Assembly: GCA_024235215.1 (NCBI GenBank)
Contig: JACKMU010000008.1
Span: forward strand, 254,385 to 318,384
DNA length: 64,000 bases
Reading direction: 5' to 3'
From: Chromatiaceae bacterium
GTDB taxonomy: Bacteria; Pseudomonadota; Gammaproteobacteria; Chromatiales; Chromatiaceae
Part shown: piece after piece, positions 7,656 through 16,519 of the stretch
Position numbering within the stretch: the first letter of the stretch is position 1
Layout: each line of letters opens with the position of its first letter
Position numbers and translations under genes: made by a program
The notes under the pieces: generated by a model
Databases searched by the model: none
Told to the model about the DNA's origin: nothing
What the model saw: only the letters and a program-made list of their open reading frames with translations

Positions 7656-10523
7656 ATGGCATGGTCGTTTCCGCGTCTAACCAGGCGCTCTTTCCTCAAA
7701 TCGACCGGTGTCGCTGGTGCAGCACTGGCACCGCCGCTGCTGTTGAATGGCTGTGCCACTCGACAGAGCCCCGAGAGCACGGAAGAGGTCAGTTACAGTA
7801 TTTGCAACTTCTGCTCCTCGCTGTGCAATGTCCGGGTCACCAGCAAGACCCGTAACGGAGCAAAACGGATCGTCAAGCTTGACGGTAACCCCAACTCGAC
7901 CCTGAACCGCGGCAAGATGTGCGCGCGTGGTCAGGCCGGCATGCGCCAGACTTACGACAGCGACCGGATAAAGACCCCGCTGATACGGGTCGAAGGAAGC
8001 AAGCGCGGCGAATACGCATTCCGCGCTGCAAGCTGGGGGGAGGCTTGGGAGTATATTGCCAGAAAAACACAGCAGGCAGCCATTCAACCGTGGGAGTGGA
8101 CCATGGTGGGTGGCTGGACTTCCTGCGTCTTTTACATGAACTGGGCAGTCCCATTCGCACTAGCGAACCAGATACCGAATATCGTCGCCTCGCCAATGCA
8201 GCACTGCGTCACCACCGGCCATCTCGGTACGGATGTGGTGACCGGCAACTTCAATATTCATGACGAAATCCTGCCCGATTATGACAACGCCAAGTACATT
8301 CTGCTGATTGGCAACAATGCCTCGATCGGTGCCGTCTCCACCTGCCGGATGGTCCGCTTCGCTCAGGGCAAGAAAAACGGTGCCAAGGTGGTGGCGGTCG
8401 ACCCACGCCTGTCAGAAACTGCTGCGAAAGCGGATGAATGGATCAGCATCCGCCCGGGGACCGACCTTGACCTCTGTCTGGCGATGCTCCATGTGATGCT
8501 GGAGGAGGGACATTACGACGCCAACTTCCTGCGGCGCCACACCAACATGCCATTTCTGGTCTACCGTGACCAGGCAGATGCATGGCAGCTGGCCAAAGAC
8601 GCCCAGGGGCGGCCACTGGTCAAGGACGACGGCGGCAAACAGAGATTGAAAGAGGCGCTGGCTGCGGGCGAACATCAGCTTCCCCAGGTGTTGGATATCA
8701 CCGACGCACCGATACGCGTACTGCCTGCTTACAGCAACGACAACCGGTTTGATATCGACGGTTACGCCTTCTGTCCGGCGCTGGAGGTACCGCCTGGTAC
8801 TCGCTCGGAGCACACTGGCGAGCACGAGTTGATGACCGTGTTCCAGGCGCAACGCGAGGAGATAAAAGCCAGTACACCCGAGTGGGCGGAAAAGAGCACC
8901 GGCATACCGGCCGACACCATTCGACGCATCGCACGTGAGTTCGGCACTACCCGCCCGGCGATCGTCGATCCCGGCTGGCATGGTGCACGCTACGGCAGCA
9001 TGATGATGCTACGCCGGGTGCAGGCGATGATGCAGGCGTTGAACGGTGGCATCGACCGTGAAGGCGGCTGGATCATGAGCGGCGAGTTTCACCATAAAGC
9101 GGCAAAGCAGTGGCAGGCGAAACAGGCCGGAACACCGATGCAGAGCCAGCTCTCCAACCTGGCCGGCCTCGATTTCGCCAACCTGGTGATAGGTGCCGTC
9201 TCCAGGGGCGAGAACTTCTCGCACGGCCGCCCAGGCTTTTCCTGGGCTTATGCTCAGCAGCAGAAGAAGGCGGGCAAACCCTGGGTGGCGCTGCCGGTGA
9301 TGGCTGATGAGGGGTTGAAGGAGTCGGTGGAGGGCAAACTCGAATGGAATGGCGAGCCGTACCGAACACGTGCGCTCTTCGTCAATGCAGCCAATCCGGT
9401 GCGCCACTACTATCCCGACACCTACTGGAAGGAGATGCTGCAGCATAAGGATATGGAGTTGGTGGTACTGCTCGACGTGCTCCCTTCGGATACCACCCCG
9501 TACGCTGACGTAATACTTCCCAACAGTACCTACCTTGAACGCGACGAACCGACGCTTTACGGCAATGGCGTCAACCAGGATTTGGCAATCACCACCCGTT
9601 ACGCGGCGATCGAACCGCTCTATGACTCCTGGGAGTCACCCGATGTCCTGTTGCGACTCACCGAAATCCTCAGCGGCAACGTCGAAGGACTGCTGCAAAA
9701 CATGGAGGCACTGACCGGCCTGCCGGCAGAGCCGGTCAAAGCGGCGCTGGCAAGAAATCGGGCGGCCGACATAAAAAGTCCATTCAGCGCGGCCTGCCGC
9801 GAGGTGGCGTTCGCGACCAAGGCGGAGCAACTCGGTGTAACGCCTGAACATATCGACAAGACACTGCGCGAGAAAGGCGTCTACCACGAAGAGAACTGGC
9901 AGGATCTGCTGAAACACAGCGCGATTCCTGAACAGATGCCCGCGGTGACACCCAGTGGTCGTATCGAGTTTTTCAGCAGCCTGTTCGACAGCCTGCGTGC
10001 CATGGGTGTGGAAGGGGCGGCGTTCAATGTACTCGCCGGCGCCGTTCCGGTCAGTTGTCGCAAGACACAGGGAATGGATGAACCACTCGAACCGGATGAA
10101 TTTTACTTCACCTACGGCAAGACGCCCACCGTCTCTTACGGTTCGACCAACAGCAACAATCCGGTGCTGTACGCGATCAACTCGTTCAAGTCGGACGTCT
10201 ACCGTGGTGTCTGGATACATCCGGAGCGCGCAGCTGCGCTCGGAATCGGTAACGGTGACTGGATCAACCTGACCAATACCCTCTCCGGGCAGCAGCAACG
10301 GGGAGTGGCACACGTCACCCGTAAGGTGCATCGCGATGCGATCTTCCTGCACTCTTCATTTGGCATCGAAAATCCCCAGCTGACCCGCAGTTATGCCTAC
10401 GGAGGAGTTGCCACCAACAAACTGATTCCGCATAACGTAGAGCCGGTGGTGGCCGGATTCAGATCTCAGGAGTTCACGATAAAAGTGAGCAAGGTCAACA
10501 ATATCAAAGGAGGTGTCGTATGA
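7656..10523 (+). CDS. Tat-exported molybdopterin oxidoreductase, Psr/Sre/Ttr-like catalytic subunit
   Basis: A 955-residue member of the DMSO-reductase superfamily. The N-terminus has a twin-arginine signal (LTRRSFLKSTG then a hydrophobic stretch to about residue 30). A 4Fe-4S motif follows (CNFCSSLCNV ... KMCARGQ). QHCVTTGHLG contains the probable Mo-ligating Cys. The C-terminal molydopterin-binding domain ends with HNVEPVVAGFRSQEFTI. Bis-MGD enzymes with an Fe-S subunit and an NrfD anchor reduce (or oxidise) sulfur compounds such as polysulfide, sulfur, thiosulfate or tetrathionate. The substrate cannot be fixed here; the length is closer to SreA/TtrA than to the ~760-residue PhsA/PsrA. The start is supported by GGAGGAG 9 bases upstream. 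Confidence 0.85.
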   Translation: MAWSFPRLTRRSFLKSTGVAGAALAPPLLLNGCATRQSPESTEEVSYSICNFCSSLCNVRVTSKTRNGAKRIVKLDGNPNSTLNRGKMCARGQAGMRQTYDSDRIKTPLIRVEGSKRGEYAFRAASWGEAWEYIARKTQQAAIQPWEWTMVGGWTSCVFYMNWAVPFALANQIPNIVASPMQHCVTTGHLGTDVVTGNFNIHDEILPDYDNAKYILLIGNNASIGAVSTCRMVRFAQGKKNGAKVVAVDPRLSETAAKADEWISIRPGTDLDLCLAMLHVMLEEGHYDANFLRRHTNMPFLVYRDQADAWQLAKDAQGRPLVKDDGGKQRLKEALAAGEHQLPQVLDITDAPIRVLPAYSNDNRFDIDGYAFCPALEVPPGTRSEHTGEHELMTVFQAQREEIKASTPEWAEKSTGIPADTIRRIAREFGTTRPAIVDPGWHGARYGSMMMLRRVQAMMQALNGGIDREGGWIMSGEFHHKAAKQWQAKQAGTPMQSQLSNLAGLDFANLVIGAVSRGENFSHGRPGFSWAYAQQQKKAGKPWVALPVMADEGLKESVEGKLEWNGEPYRTRALFVNAANPVRHYYPDTYWKEMLQHKDMELVVLLDVLPSDTTPYADVILPNSTYLERDEPTLYGNGVNQDLAITTRYAAIEPLYDSWESPDVLLRLTEILSGNVEGLLQNMEALTGLPAEPVKAALARNRAADIKSPFSAACREVAFATKAEQLGVTPEHIDKTLREKGVYHEENWQDLLKHSAIPEQMPAVTPSGRIEFFSSLFDSLRAMGVEGAAFNVLAGAVPVSCRKTQGMDEPLEPDEFYFTYGKTPTVSYGSTNSNNPVLYAINSFKSDVYRGVWIHPERAAALGIGNGDWINLTNTLSGQQQRGVAHVTRKVHRDAIFLHSSFGIENPQLTRSYAYGGVATNKLIPHNVEPVVAGFRSQEFTIKVSKVNNIKGGVV

Positions 10524-11137
10524 CTCGCTACGCTATGGTCATCGACCTGAATACCTGTGTCGGCTGCAATGCCTGCATGGCCGCTTGCGCGATGGAGAAT
10601 CAGACTCCGGTGTGGAAAAACAAGTGGCGCACTTATGTGCATGACAAGGAGATAGGCTCCGGCGAGGATATTCATCGGCGCTTCTTCCCGCGCCTCTGTA
10701 ACCACTGCAGCAATCCGCCCTGTATGAGCGTCTGCCCCACTGGCGCCACCTACCAGATGGAGAACGGAATAGTACGGGTGGATGAGGCGACCTGCATGGG
10801 ATGCGGCGCCTGTGCGATGGCCTGCCCTTACGATGCCCGCTTCGAAGTCACCTATGCCGACGTTCGCCAGGGCCGGGAGTTCTTTGGTGCAGAGACGTAT
10901 CTGCGCACCCGTCCGAGCATGGACAAGTGCAATTTCTGCGCCGAACGGGTACTGCAGGGGAAAAAGCCCGCCTGCGTGGAGACCTGCGTCGGCTCGGCAC
11001 GGCAGTTCGGTGATCTGGATGACCCAATGGATCCGGTGACCCGGATGGTGACCAGCGGAACAGCGCGCCCGCTGATGGCACACCTCGGCACGAAACCCAA
11101 TGTCTACTACATCGACGACCTGAAAAGGAGAGGTTGA
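10520..11137 (+). CDS. 4Fe-4S ferredoxin-type electron transfer subunit (PsrB/TtrB-like)
   Basis: A 205-residue protein with four cysteine clusters: CVGCNACMAAC near the start, CNHCSNPPCMSVCP, CMGCGACAMACP and a final CNFCAERV...CVETC. This is the layout of the four-cluster wire subunit of DMSO-reductase-type complexes. It passes electrons between the Mo subunit and the membrane anchor. No signal peptide, so it is expected to travel with the Tat-exported catalytic subunit. Its ATG overlaps the catalytic-subunit stop by 4 bases and AAAGGAGG precedes it, indicating translational coupling. Confidence 0.92.
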   Translation: MTRYAMVIDLNTCVGCNACMAACAMENQTPVWKNKWRTYVHDKEIGSGEDIHRRFFPRLCNHCSNPPCMSVCPTGATYQMENGIVRVDEATCMGCGACAMACPYDARFEVTYADVRQGREFFGAETYLRTRPSMDKCNFCAERVLQGKKPACVETCVGSARQFGDLDDPMDPVTRMVTSGTARPLMAHLGTKPNVYYIDDLKRRG

Positions 11138-12099
11138 TGGACGTTACAACTAGTTTTGCAACTCAGGATCTGTGGACCTGGTGGCTGGCAATCTATCTTT
11201 ACTTCGGCGGTCTTGGCGCAGCCACGCTGACCACCACTTTTCTTACCGATATGTACATGAAGCCGCACAAGGAGCTGGTGCTTTGGGGAGCGTGGTCGGG
11301 CATCCTGATGCTCAGCATAGGCTCCTCGATGCTGTTCATACACCTGCTCGATCACATGGCAGTGATCCATGTGCTCAATCCGCTGGTGTTGATCAAACAA
11401 CCAAATGCCTGGATCGCATGGGGTACCCAGTTCATCGTCTGGATGATGGTCTGGGGATTTCTCTACTCGCTTCCGTACATGCTGGAGTCGCCATTTTTCA
11501 ACCGCATTCCGTTTCTGAAAAACATACTCTCCTGGTCACTGGTGCGAAGCATCGGTGCCACCTGCGGCAGACACTGCCGGCTATGCGGCTGGCTCGCCAC
11601 CATCAACGGTATCGGCACCGTGGTCTACACCGGGTTGTTGCTGCAGTCGTTCCCGGCGGTGGCACTCTGGCACAACCCCGGCGTCCCACTGCTGTTCACG
11701 GTCTCGGCCTTCTCCACCGCGATGGCATTCCTGCTGCTGATTCTCAATCTGGCAATCAAAAAGCGCGAGGAGGACCGGCCACTGCGGGTCTTCTACGAAC
11801 GCACCGACCTGATGCTGATCGCCGCGGAGCTAGTGATTCTCTTCTCATTCTTCTTCTATCTGCAACGCGGCAACCAATCTGCTGCAATATCGGCGCAGCT
11901 GCTGTGGAACGACTGGGGGTGGCTGATCGGATTCATCGGTTTCGGTCTGGTGGTCCCCTTCCTCCTGGAGCTCAAAGGAGTAATCAAGGGGTGGCACACA
12001 CCGGTGCCAATTATGCTGGCTTCGGTGCTGGTGCTGGTGGGCGGTTATCTGCTACGCCATTACTTCATGTACGCCGGCGTCTACGCCCATCCCTGGTGA
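11137..12099 (+). CDS. NrfD/PsrC-family membrane quinone-reactive subunit
   Basis: A 320-residue polytopic protein with about eight or nine hydrophobic helices, beginning TSFATQDLWTWWLAIYLYF and including an AATLTTTF helix. NrfD-type anchors exchange electrons with the quinone pool without heme. The start ATG overlaps the preceding stop as TGATG-type coupling; an AAAAGGAGAGG Shine-Dalgarno lies just upstream. One segment around residues 140-155 is Cys-rich (TCGRHCRLCGW), which is not typical of PsrC and deserves notice. Together the three subunits form a periplasm-facing, quinone-linked sulfur-type oxidoreductase. Confidence 0.88.
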   Translation: MDVTTSFATQDLWTWWLAIYLYFGGLGAATLTTTFLTDMYMKPHKELVLWGAWSGILMLSIGSSMLFIHLLDHMAVIHVLNPLVLIKQPNAWIAWGTQFIVWMMVWGFLYSLPYMLESPFFNRIPFLKNILSWSLVRSIGATCGRHCRLCGWLATINGIGTVVYTGLLLQSFPAVALWHNPGVPLLFTVSAFSTAMAFLLLILNLAIKKREEDRPLRVFYERTDLMLIAAELVILFSFFFYLQRGNQSAAISAQLLWNDWGWLIGFIGFGLVVPFLLELKGVIKGWHTPVPIMLASVLVLVGGYLLRHYFMYAGVYAHPW

Positions 12100-12611
12100 G
12101 CAGCACTGCCGCAACACTACAGCTGGCGGCGATACTGCTCGGGGCGCCAGATGAGGAGTCGCTCACCACCCTCGACGAACTGGCGCTGGAACACGGCTGG
12201 CTGCGGCCAGCCGTAGATGAGCTGCGGCAGATCCCGCTGCAGCGTTGGCAAGCTGAACACACCCGCCTGTTCATCAACGGGTATCCGAAAACACCCTGCG
12301 GGCCGTTCGCCTCCATCCACCGGCACGGACTGATGCAGGGTGCAGTGTTAGATGAATTGACCCGGTTCTACGCCGATGCCGGCGTGGAACCCGACAATCA
12401 GCTTCCGGCTGATTATCTGGGCACCATCCTAGCGTTCGCAGCACTGCTGCTGGAACGCGGCACATCGGAAGCCGGCGCGCAGCTGCAGCAGTTGCGCGAG
12501 CGGCACCTGATTAGCTGGCTGCCACAGTACTGCGAACGGCTCCAGCAACATACCCAACTGCGCCTCTACCGCGATTTGAGCATACAGCTGCAGCAATGGA
12601 TTGCCGCATGA
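12096..12611 (+). CDS. TorD/DmsD-family maturation chaperone
   Basis: A 171-residue, all-helical, Leu-rich protein. The correct start is the GTG at 12096, which overlaps the upstream stop as GTGA; the same frame is open far upstream but that part is a shadow of the membrane subunit gene. The centre has the family hallmark of a catalytic-enzyme chaperone: ERTRLF-like HTRLFINGYPKTPCGPFASIH (around residues 52-72), equivalent to the E-Y-x-x-L-F...P-P-Y-x-S motif. TorD-type proteins bind the Tat leader and apo-enzyme until the Mo cofactor is loaded. Position in the operon supports this role for the catalytic subunit. Confidence 0.85.
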   Translation: MSSTAATLQLAAILLGAPDEESLTTLDELALEHGWLRPAVDELRQIPLQRWQAEHTRLFINGYPKTPCGPFASIHRHGLMQGAVLDELTRFYADAGVEPDNQLPADYLGTILAFAALLLERGTSEAGAQLQQLRERHLISWLPQYCERLQQHTQLRLYRDLSIQLQQWIAA

Positions 12612-13171
12612 ACACCACCACATCCGGCTGGCAATCGGTGCCGGATACACTACACGACGACACCAGTCTGCTCACAGCGGTGCGGGAGGAGTACCTTCAC
12701 ATCTACACCAGCTATTTCGCCGATGAGCTGGATATCAACCACCAACTCCCTATCCTCACCCACGCATTTCGCCGCCTGGAACAGTGGCGGGTCTTTCTGC
12801 TCCTCACCCCCTGGATGCTAGCGAGGCTGTTCGTCCCGGACGATGACCCCGGCATCCAGTTGCCCCCGGAGTGGCTGGCGTCGGCATGCATCGGTCGGGA
12901 GTACCAGATGCTCGGCCCCAGTGTTGAATTGGCGCTGTTGACCGGAAAGCAGCGCGCCCACCTCAACTACTCGCCGCTGATCGGACACTATCTGCTCCAT
13001 CCACTGATCCTGTCGATGAGTGGCTACACCACGCCGGAAGAGGTTTTCAGTGCCTGGAACCGAGTGATCCAGGCACGCAACCGAAATCTCGAAAGGATGC
13101 ACAAACGCAATCCGCTGCAGGAGGAGATCACCCGCCGTGAACTCTTCTCCGGCCTGTTCAGAGGCAAATAA
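12608..13171 (+). CDS. HybE-like accessory chaperone of the Mo-oxidoreductase operon
   Basis: A 187-residue protein whose ATG overlaps the TorD-like stop by 4 bases. I see a resemblance to HybE, the [NiFe]-hydrogenase assembly chaperone: FRRLEQWRVFLLLTPWMLARL parallels the HybE block ending in L-I-T-P-W-F-M, there is a YSPLIGHYLLHPL segment where HybE has a conserved F-S-P-M, and a C-terminal ITRRELFSGLFRG mimics a twin-arginine-like tail. No hydrogenase gene is present in the window, so a role in assembling or proofreading this Mo enzyme is inferred. The family assignment is from memory of motifs only. Confidence 0.55.
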   Translation: MNTTTSGWQSVPDTLHDDTSLLTAVREEYLHIYTSYFADELDINHQLPILTHAFRRLEQWRVFLLLTPWMLARLFVPDDDPGIQLPPEWLASACIGREYQMLGPSVELALLTGKQRAHLNYSPLIGHYLLHPLILSMSGYTTPEEVFSAWNRVIQARNRNLERMHKRNPLQEEITRRELFSGLFRGK

Positions 13172-13819
13172 GCACGCCCCGACGCAGTGTGTTCAAAGGA
13201 GTACAGGCCAAACTCGAGTTATCGACTCATGAGATCCACCTCCAGGGATCCCAATTCACCGACAACCTGAAACAAGGCTGAATAAAGGCAGACCATTCCG
13301 ATGGCGAAAACCGGCAGGTCGTCTGAGCGCAAGTCGTGATCGTCGGGCGAGTGCCTTCCAAACCCGCGCAAACCGCTATCTGCCTGACAGAAACTGCTTC
13401 CATGCCTCTACAACAGAAAATATCTTTTGCAACTACCCAATTCCCCCTTCATCAGTTCGATTTTGCAGGGGAACCAAAGAGGAGAGTAACACCTCTCCCC
13501 TTTGGAATCCCCAATAGCTTAGGACTCACTACACAGCTGGCTCCAAAAAAACGGTGCCAGCTGCATAATGAAGATCTTTTTTTAAAAAAACGACTAAACC
13601 AATCCTGCCGTCCGCCGATAAACCCTGTAAGAATTCAGGTTAGGTGGAAAAGCATCTGCTTTTCCCTCTGGCCTCTGAACCAGGTGCTCTTCCGCAGCCT
13701 AGCCGGAATCGGTTACTTCCCCAAGATATTTCCGGGGAATCCCCAGTATCGCTAGTGACATTCGGAAGGGTGAATGTTAGAATATCATCGTTTAGTAATG
13801 TAGTTATTTTGGAAGTATC
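13172..13819. other. Non-coding region with three inverted repeats
   Basis: No credible gene. It holds a long imperfect hairpin (13468-13512, arms GGGGAACCAAAG and CTTTGGAATCCCC with a GGAGAG/CTCTCC inner stem), an inverted repeat CAGCTGGC/GCCAGCTG (13534-13541 with 13556-13563), and a perfect 9-bp hairpin GGAAAAGCA/TGCTTTTCC (13646-13665). None is followed by a clean T run. These could be small-RNA, attenuator or decayed mobile-element structures. Confidence 0.5.
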
Positions 13820-13948
13820 ATGGAAACAATTCTTGGTTTTTTTGGTGTCATGGGTGTTCAGTTCCTGCTGGTGATCTTCTATATCGTACTCCTGCTCCTG
13901 GCGAAGCAACTATTCGTTACACTGTTTATGCGCAAACCGGTGAAGTAG
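13820..13948 (+). CDS. Small single-span membrane protein (42 aa)
   Basis: A 42-residue frame beginning METILGFFGVMGVQFLLV, with an uninterrupted hydrophobic stretch of about 22 residues (FLLVIFYIVLLLLA) and a basic end (MRKPVK) that predicts a cytoplasmic C-terminus. GGAAG lies 4 bases upstream of the ATG. It is too short for usual gene calling. No function is recognised; hydrophobicity plus a positive tail is what a real small membrane protein would show, but such stretches can occur by chance in T-rich DNA. Confidence 0.5.
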   Translation: METILGFFGVMGVQFLLVIFYIVLLLLAKQLFVTLFMRKPVK

Positions 13949-14148
13949 TCCGGCGTCCGCTATCCCGGACCAAATACGCACCACCCGGTCTGCGAGACCA
14001 GAATCCGACCGCAGTACACCTGCTGCGGCGTTCTCGGCCTGCTGGGGTTCGGTGCGTGGGCGACTCTCCGCGCAGGGAGTTTTCACTCTCTGGCAAAGCG
14101 CCGGGGCACATATCTGCGCAACCGGTAAAACTGCTACACTCCACAGCC

Positions 14149-16038
14149 ATGCTCAGACTCAATCAGCTTACTCTGAGGCGTGGCAGCAAGCTGCTGTTCA
14201 GCGATGCCAGCTTGACCATCTATCCCGGCCAGCGGGTCGGTGTAACCGGTGCCAATGGCAGCGGCAAGTCCTCTCTATTCGCGCTCATCCTGGATCAGCT
14301 CCACGCCGATAGCGGTGAACTCCAGCTGCCGCGTGACTGGACCATCGCCCATCTGGCGCAGGAGACACCCTCCGATCCGAGAGCTGCGATAGAGTATGTT
14401 CTGGACGGCGATGCGGAGCTGCGTGAAATCGAACGGCGGCTTGTTCAGGCAGAGCAGGCTGGAGCCGGATCTAGCGTCGCGGAGCTGCACACGTTGCTCG
14501 ACAGCATTGCCGGCTACAGTGCCCGCTCGCGGGCTGCACGGCTGATTCATGGACTGGGTTTCCGTCCAGGTGAAGAGGAACTGCCAGTGGCGCAGTTTTC
14601 CGGCGGCTGGCGCATGCGTCTCAACCTGGCGCGCGCATTGATGTGTCGTTCCGATCTGCTCCTGCTGGACGAGCCCACCAATCACCTCGACCTGGATGCG
14701 GTCATCTGGCTCGAAGAGTGGCTCAAGAGCTACACCGGTACACTGCTGCTGATCTCCCATGACCGAGACTTTCTGGATGCAGTAGCCAGTCATATCGCGC
14801 ATATCGAACAGAACGGTGTAACGCTCTACAGCGGCAACTATAGTGCTTTCGAGACCATCCGGGCGGAGCGGCTTGCCAGTCAGCAGGCGGCCTATCTGAA
14901 ACAGCAGCGTGAAATGGAGCATATCCGCAACTACGTTGACCGTTTTCGTGCCAAGGCCACCAAAGCACGCCAGGCGCAGAGCCGCCTGAAGACATTGCAA
15001 AGAATGGAGCTGATCGCACCAGCTCACGTCGACTCACCGTTTCACTTCGAATTCAAACCGGCACAGAAATACCCTGATCCACTACTGCGGTTGGAGCAGG
15101 CGAGCGTGGGCTACGGTGACCGCACCATCCTGAACCGACTGGAGATGACGCTCTCTCCGGGCGACCGGATCGGTCTGCTGGGACCGAATGGTGCCGGAAA
15201 ATCGACCTTGGTAAAGCTACTCGCAGGCGAGCTCAAACCGTCGCAGGGTAAAAGGGAGATCGCCCAAGAGTTGAAAATCGGCTACTTTGCCCAGCACCAG
15301 CTGGAGCAGCTTCGGCATGATCAGACCCCACTACAGCACCTGCAGCGTCTCGACCCGAAGGCGCGTGAACAGGAGTTGCGCAACTATCTTGGCGGCTTCG
15401 GTTTTCCCGGCGAACTGGCGGAACGCCAGATAGCGCCTTTTTCCGGAGGAGAGAAGGCGCGGCTGGTGCTGGCACTGCTGGTCTATCAGGGTCCCAATCT
15501 GTTACTGCTGGACGAACCGACCAACCATCTGGATCTGGAGATGCGCCACAGCCTGACACTGGCGTTACAGGGGTTCGAGGGAGCGATGGTGGTGGTTTCC
15601 CACGACCGCCATCTGTTGCGCAGCTCCAGCGACAGCCTGCTGCTGATCAACGCGGGTAGCGTCACCGAATTCAATGACGACCTGGACAGTTATCCACGCT
15701 GGCTGGCTGAACAGCACCGGTCCGGGGAACCGCAAAAGGCGGATCCGCAGCCATCCCATAGCGCGGTCGCACGCAAAGATCAGAAGCGCCAGGAGGCGGA
15801 ACGGAGACGCCAGCTGCAGCCGCTGCGTGACCGGCTGAAACTGCTGGAGAGAGATCTGGAGCGCCTGCACCTGCAACAGACCCGACTGGAGCAGGCACTG
15901 GCGGATCAGGCGCTGTACGACGAACAGAGCAAAGAGCGGCTGAAGCGGCTGATCAGGGAGAAAGCGGAGAACGGCCAGGCGCTGGAAAAGGTGGAGGCGG
16001 CCTGGCTGGAGCTCAGTGAAGCACTGGAGAGTGCCTGA
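14149..16038 (+). CDS. yheS: ABC-F family ATPase, YheS-like
   Basis: A 629-residue protein with two ABC ATPase domains and no membrane segments. The first has Walker A GANGSGKSS (near residue 36), signature FSGGWRMRLNLARAL and Walker B LLLLDEPTNHLD; the second has GPNGAGKST (near 345), FSGGEKARL and LLLLDEPTNHLD. A linker helix lies between them and a charged C-terminal coiled coil covers about residues 560-625. ABC-F proteins bind the ribosomal E site and modulate translation. Start chosen at MLRLNQLTL by family match; an upstream start adds 31 unlike residues. Confidence 0.92.
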   Translation: MLRLNQLTLRRGSKLLFSDASLTIYPGQRVGVTGANGSGKSSLFALILDQLHADSGELQLPRDWTIAHLAQETPSDPRAAIEYVLDGDAELREIERRLVQAEQAGAGSSVAELHTLLDSIAGYSARSRAARLIHGLGFRPGEEELPVAQFSGGWRMRLNLARALMCRSDLLLLDEPTNHLDLDAVIWLEEWLKSYTGTLLLISHDRDFLDAVASHIAHIEQNGVTLYSGNYSAFETIRAERLASQQAAYLKQQREMEHIRNYVDRFRAKATKARQAQSRLKTLQRMELIAPAHVDSPFHFEFKPAQKYPDPLLRLEQASVGYGDRTILNRLEMTLSPGDRIGLLGPNGAGKSTLVKLLAGELKPSQGKREIAQELKIGYFAQHQLEQLRHDQTPLQHLQRLDPKAREQELRNYLGGFGFPGELAERQIAPFSGGEKARLVLALLVYQGPNLLLLDEPTNHLDLEMRHSLTLALQGFEGAMVVVSHDRHLLRSSSDSLLLINAGSVTEFNDDLDSYPRWLAEQHRSGEPQKADPQPSHSAVARKDQKRQEAERRRQLQPLRDRLKLLERDLERLHLQQTRLEQALADQALYDEQSKERLKRLIREKAENGQALEKVEAAWLELSEALESA

Positions 16039-16107
16039 CATGCGGTCACAATGGGAGCATCTGTTGTACTTTCTGCGCTATCAACTGTTTCCCAACGGAG
16101 ATGAGAG

Positions 16108-16470
16108 ATGCCTGGCGGGATAGGACCGGTCGATGCCAAATGTGCCAGAGCCTTGTGCCTGACGCAGCGTGTGGTCAATCTGCCAGCCGCGGCCGACGAA
16201 CTCCAGATTCTCTACAATCTCGGCATGCACCGGGTACACTATTTTCCAGGGCGCAATGCGATCTATTTTGTAGAGTCACGGCATGTCGCAGTACAGGAGA
16301 CCCTGCTCGCCGCGCTGGGAGAGACGGCGCACGACGTCACCATCACTCAGCTCTATCTGGACCGACTCGGTCTGTTCAAGGTCGGTAAACGGGCAAATGT
16401 CACCCCGGAGCAGGCGGCCACCGTGCTGGTGGCGCTCCGGATCATGGGAGTACGGGTGACCCGAAGTTGA
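16108..16470 (+). CDS. Conserved hypothetical protein (120 aa)
   Basis: A 120-residue soluble protein that I do not recognise. It has coding-like composition, no signal peptide or membrane segment, and a GGAGATGAG ribosome-binding site 6 bases before the ATG. The middle (LGMHRVHYFPGRNAIYFVE) suggests a beta-hairpin and the end is helical (TPEEQAATVLVALRIMG-like). It follows the ABC-F gene by 69 bases and is convergent with the DUF364 gene. Confidence 0.6.
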   Translation: MPGGIGPVDAKCARALCLTQRVVNLPAAADELQILYNLGMHRVHYFPGRNAIYFVESRHVAVQETLLAALGETAHDVTITQLYLDRLGLFKVGKRANVTPEQAATVLVALRIMGVRVTRS

Positions 16471-16519
16471 CAGTTGACGCACGCCCAGACTAATCGGCGT
16501 CTGCACCCGTCGCTGCGGA

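Noticed and set aside
11172..12095. Long plus-strand frame reading into the TorD-like gene from inside the NrfD-type gene
   Set aside because: The first 308 codons lie in a different frame of the membrane subunit gene, are rich in basic and Gln residues and match nothing; only the part from the GTG at 12096 is real.
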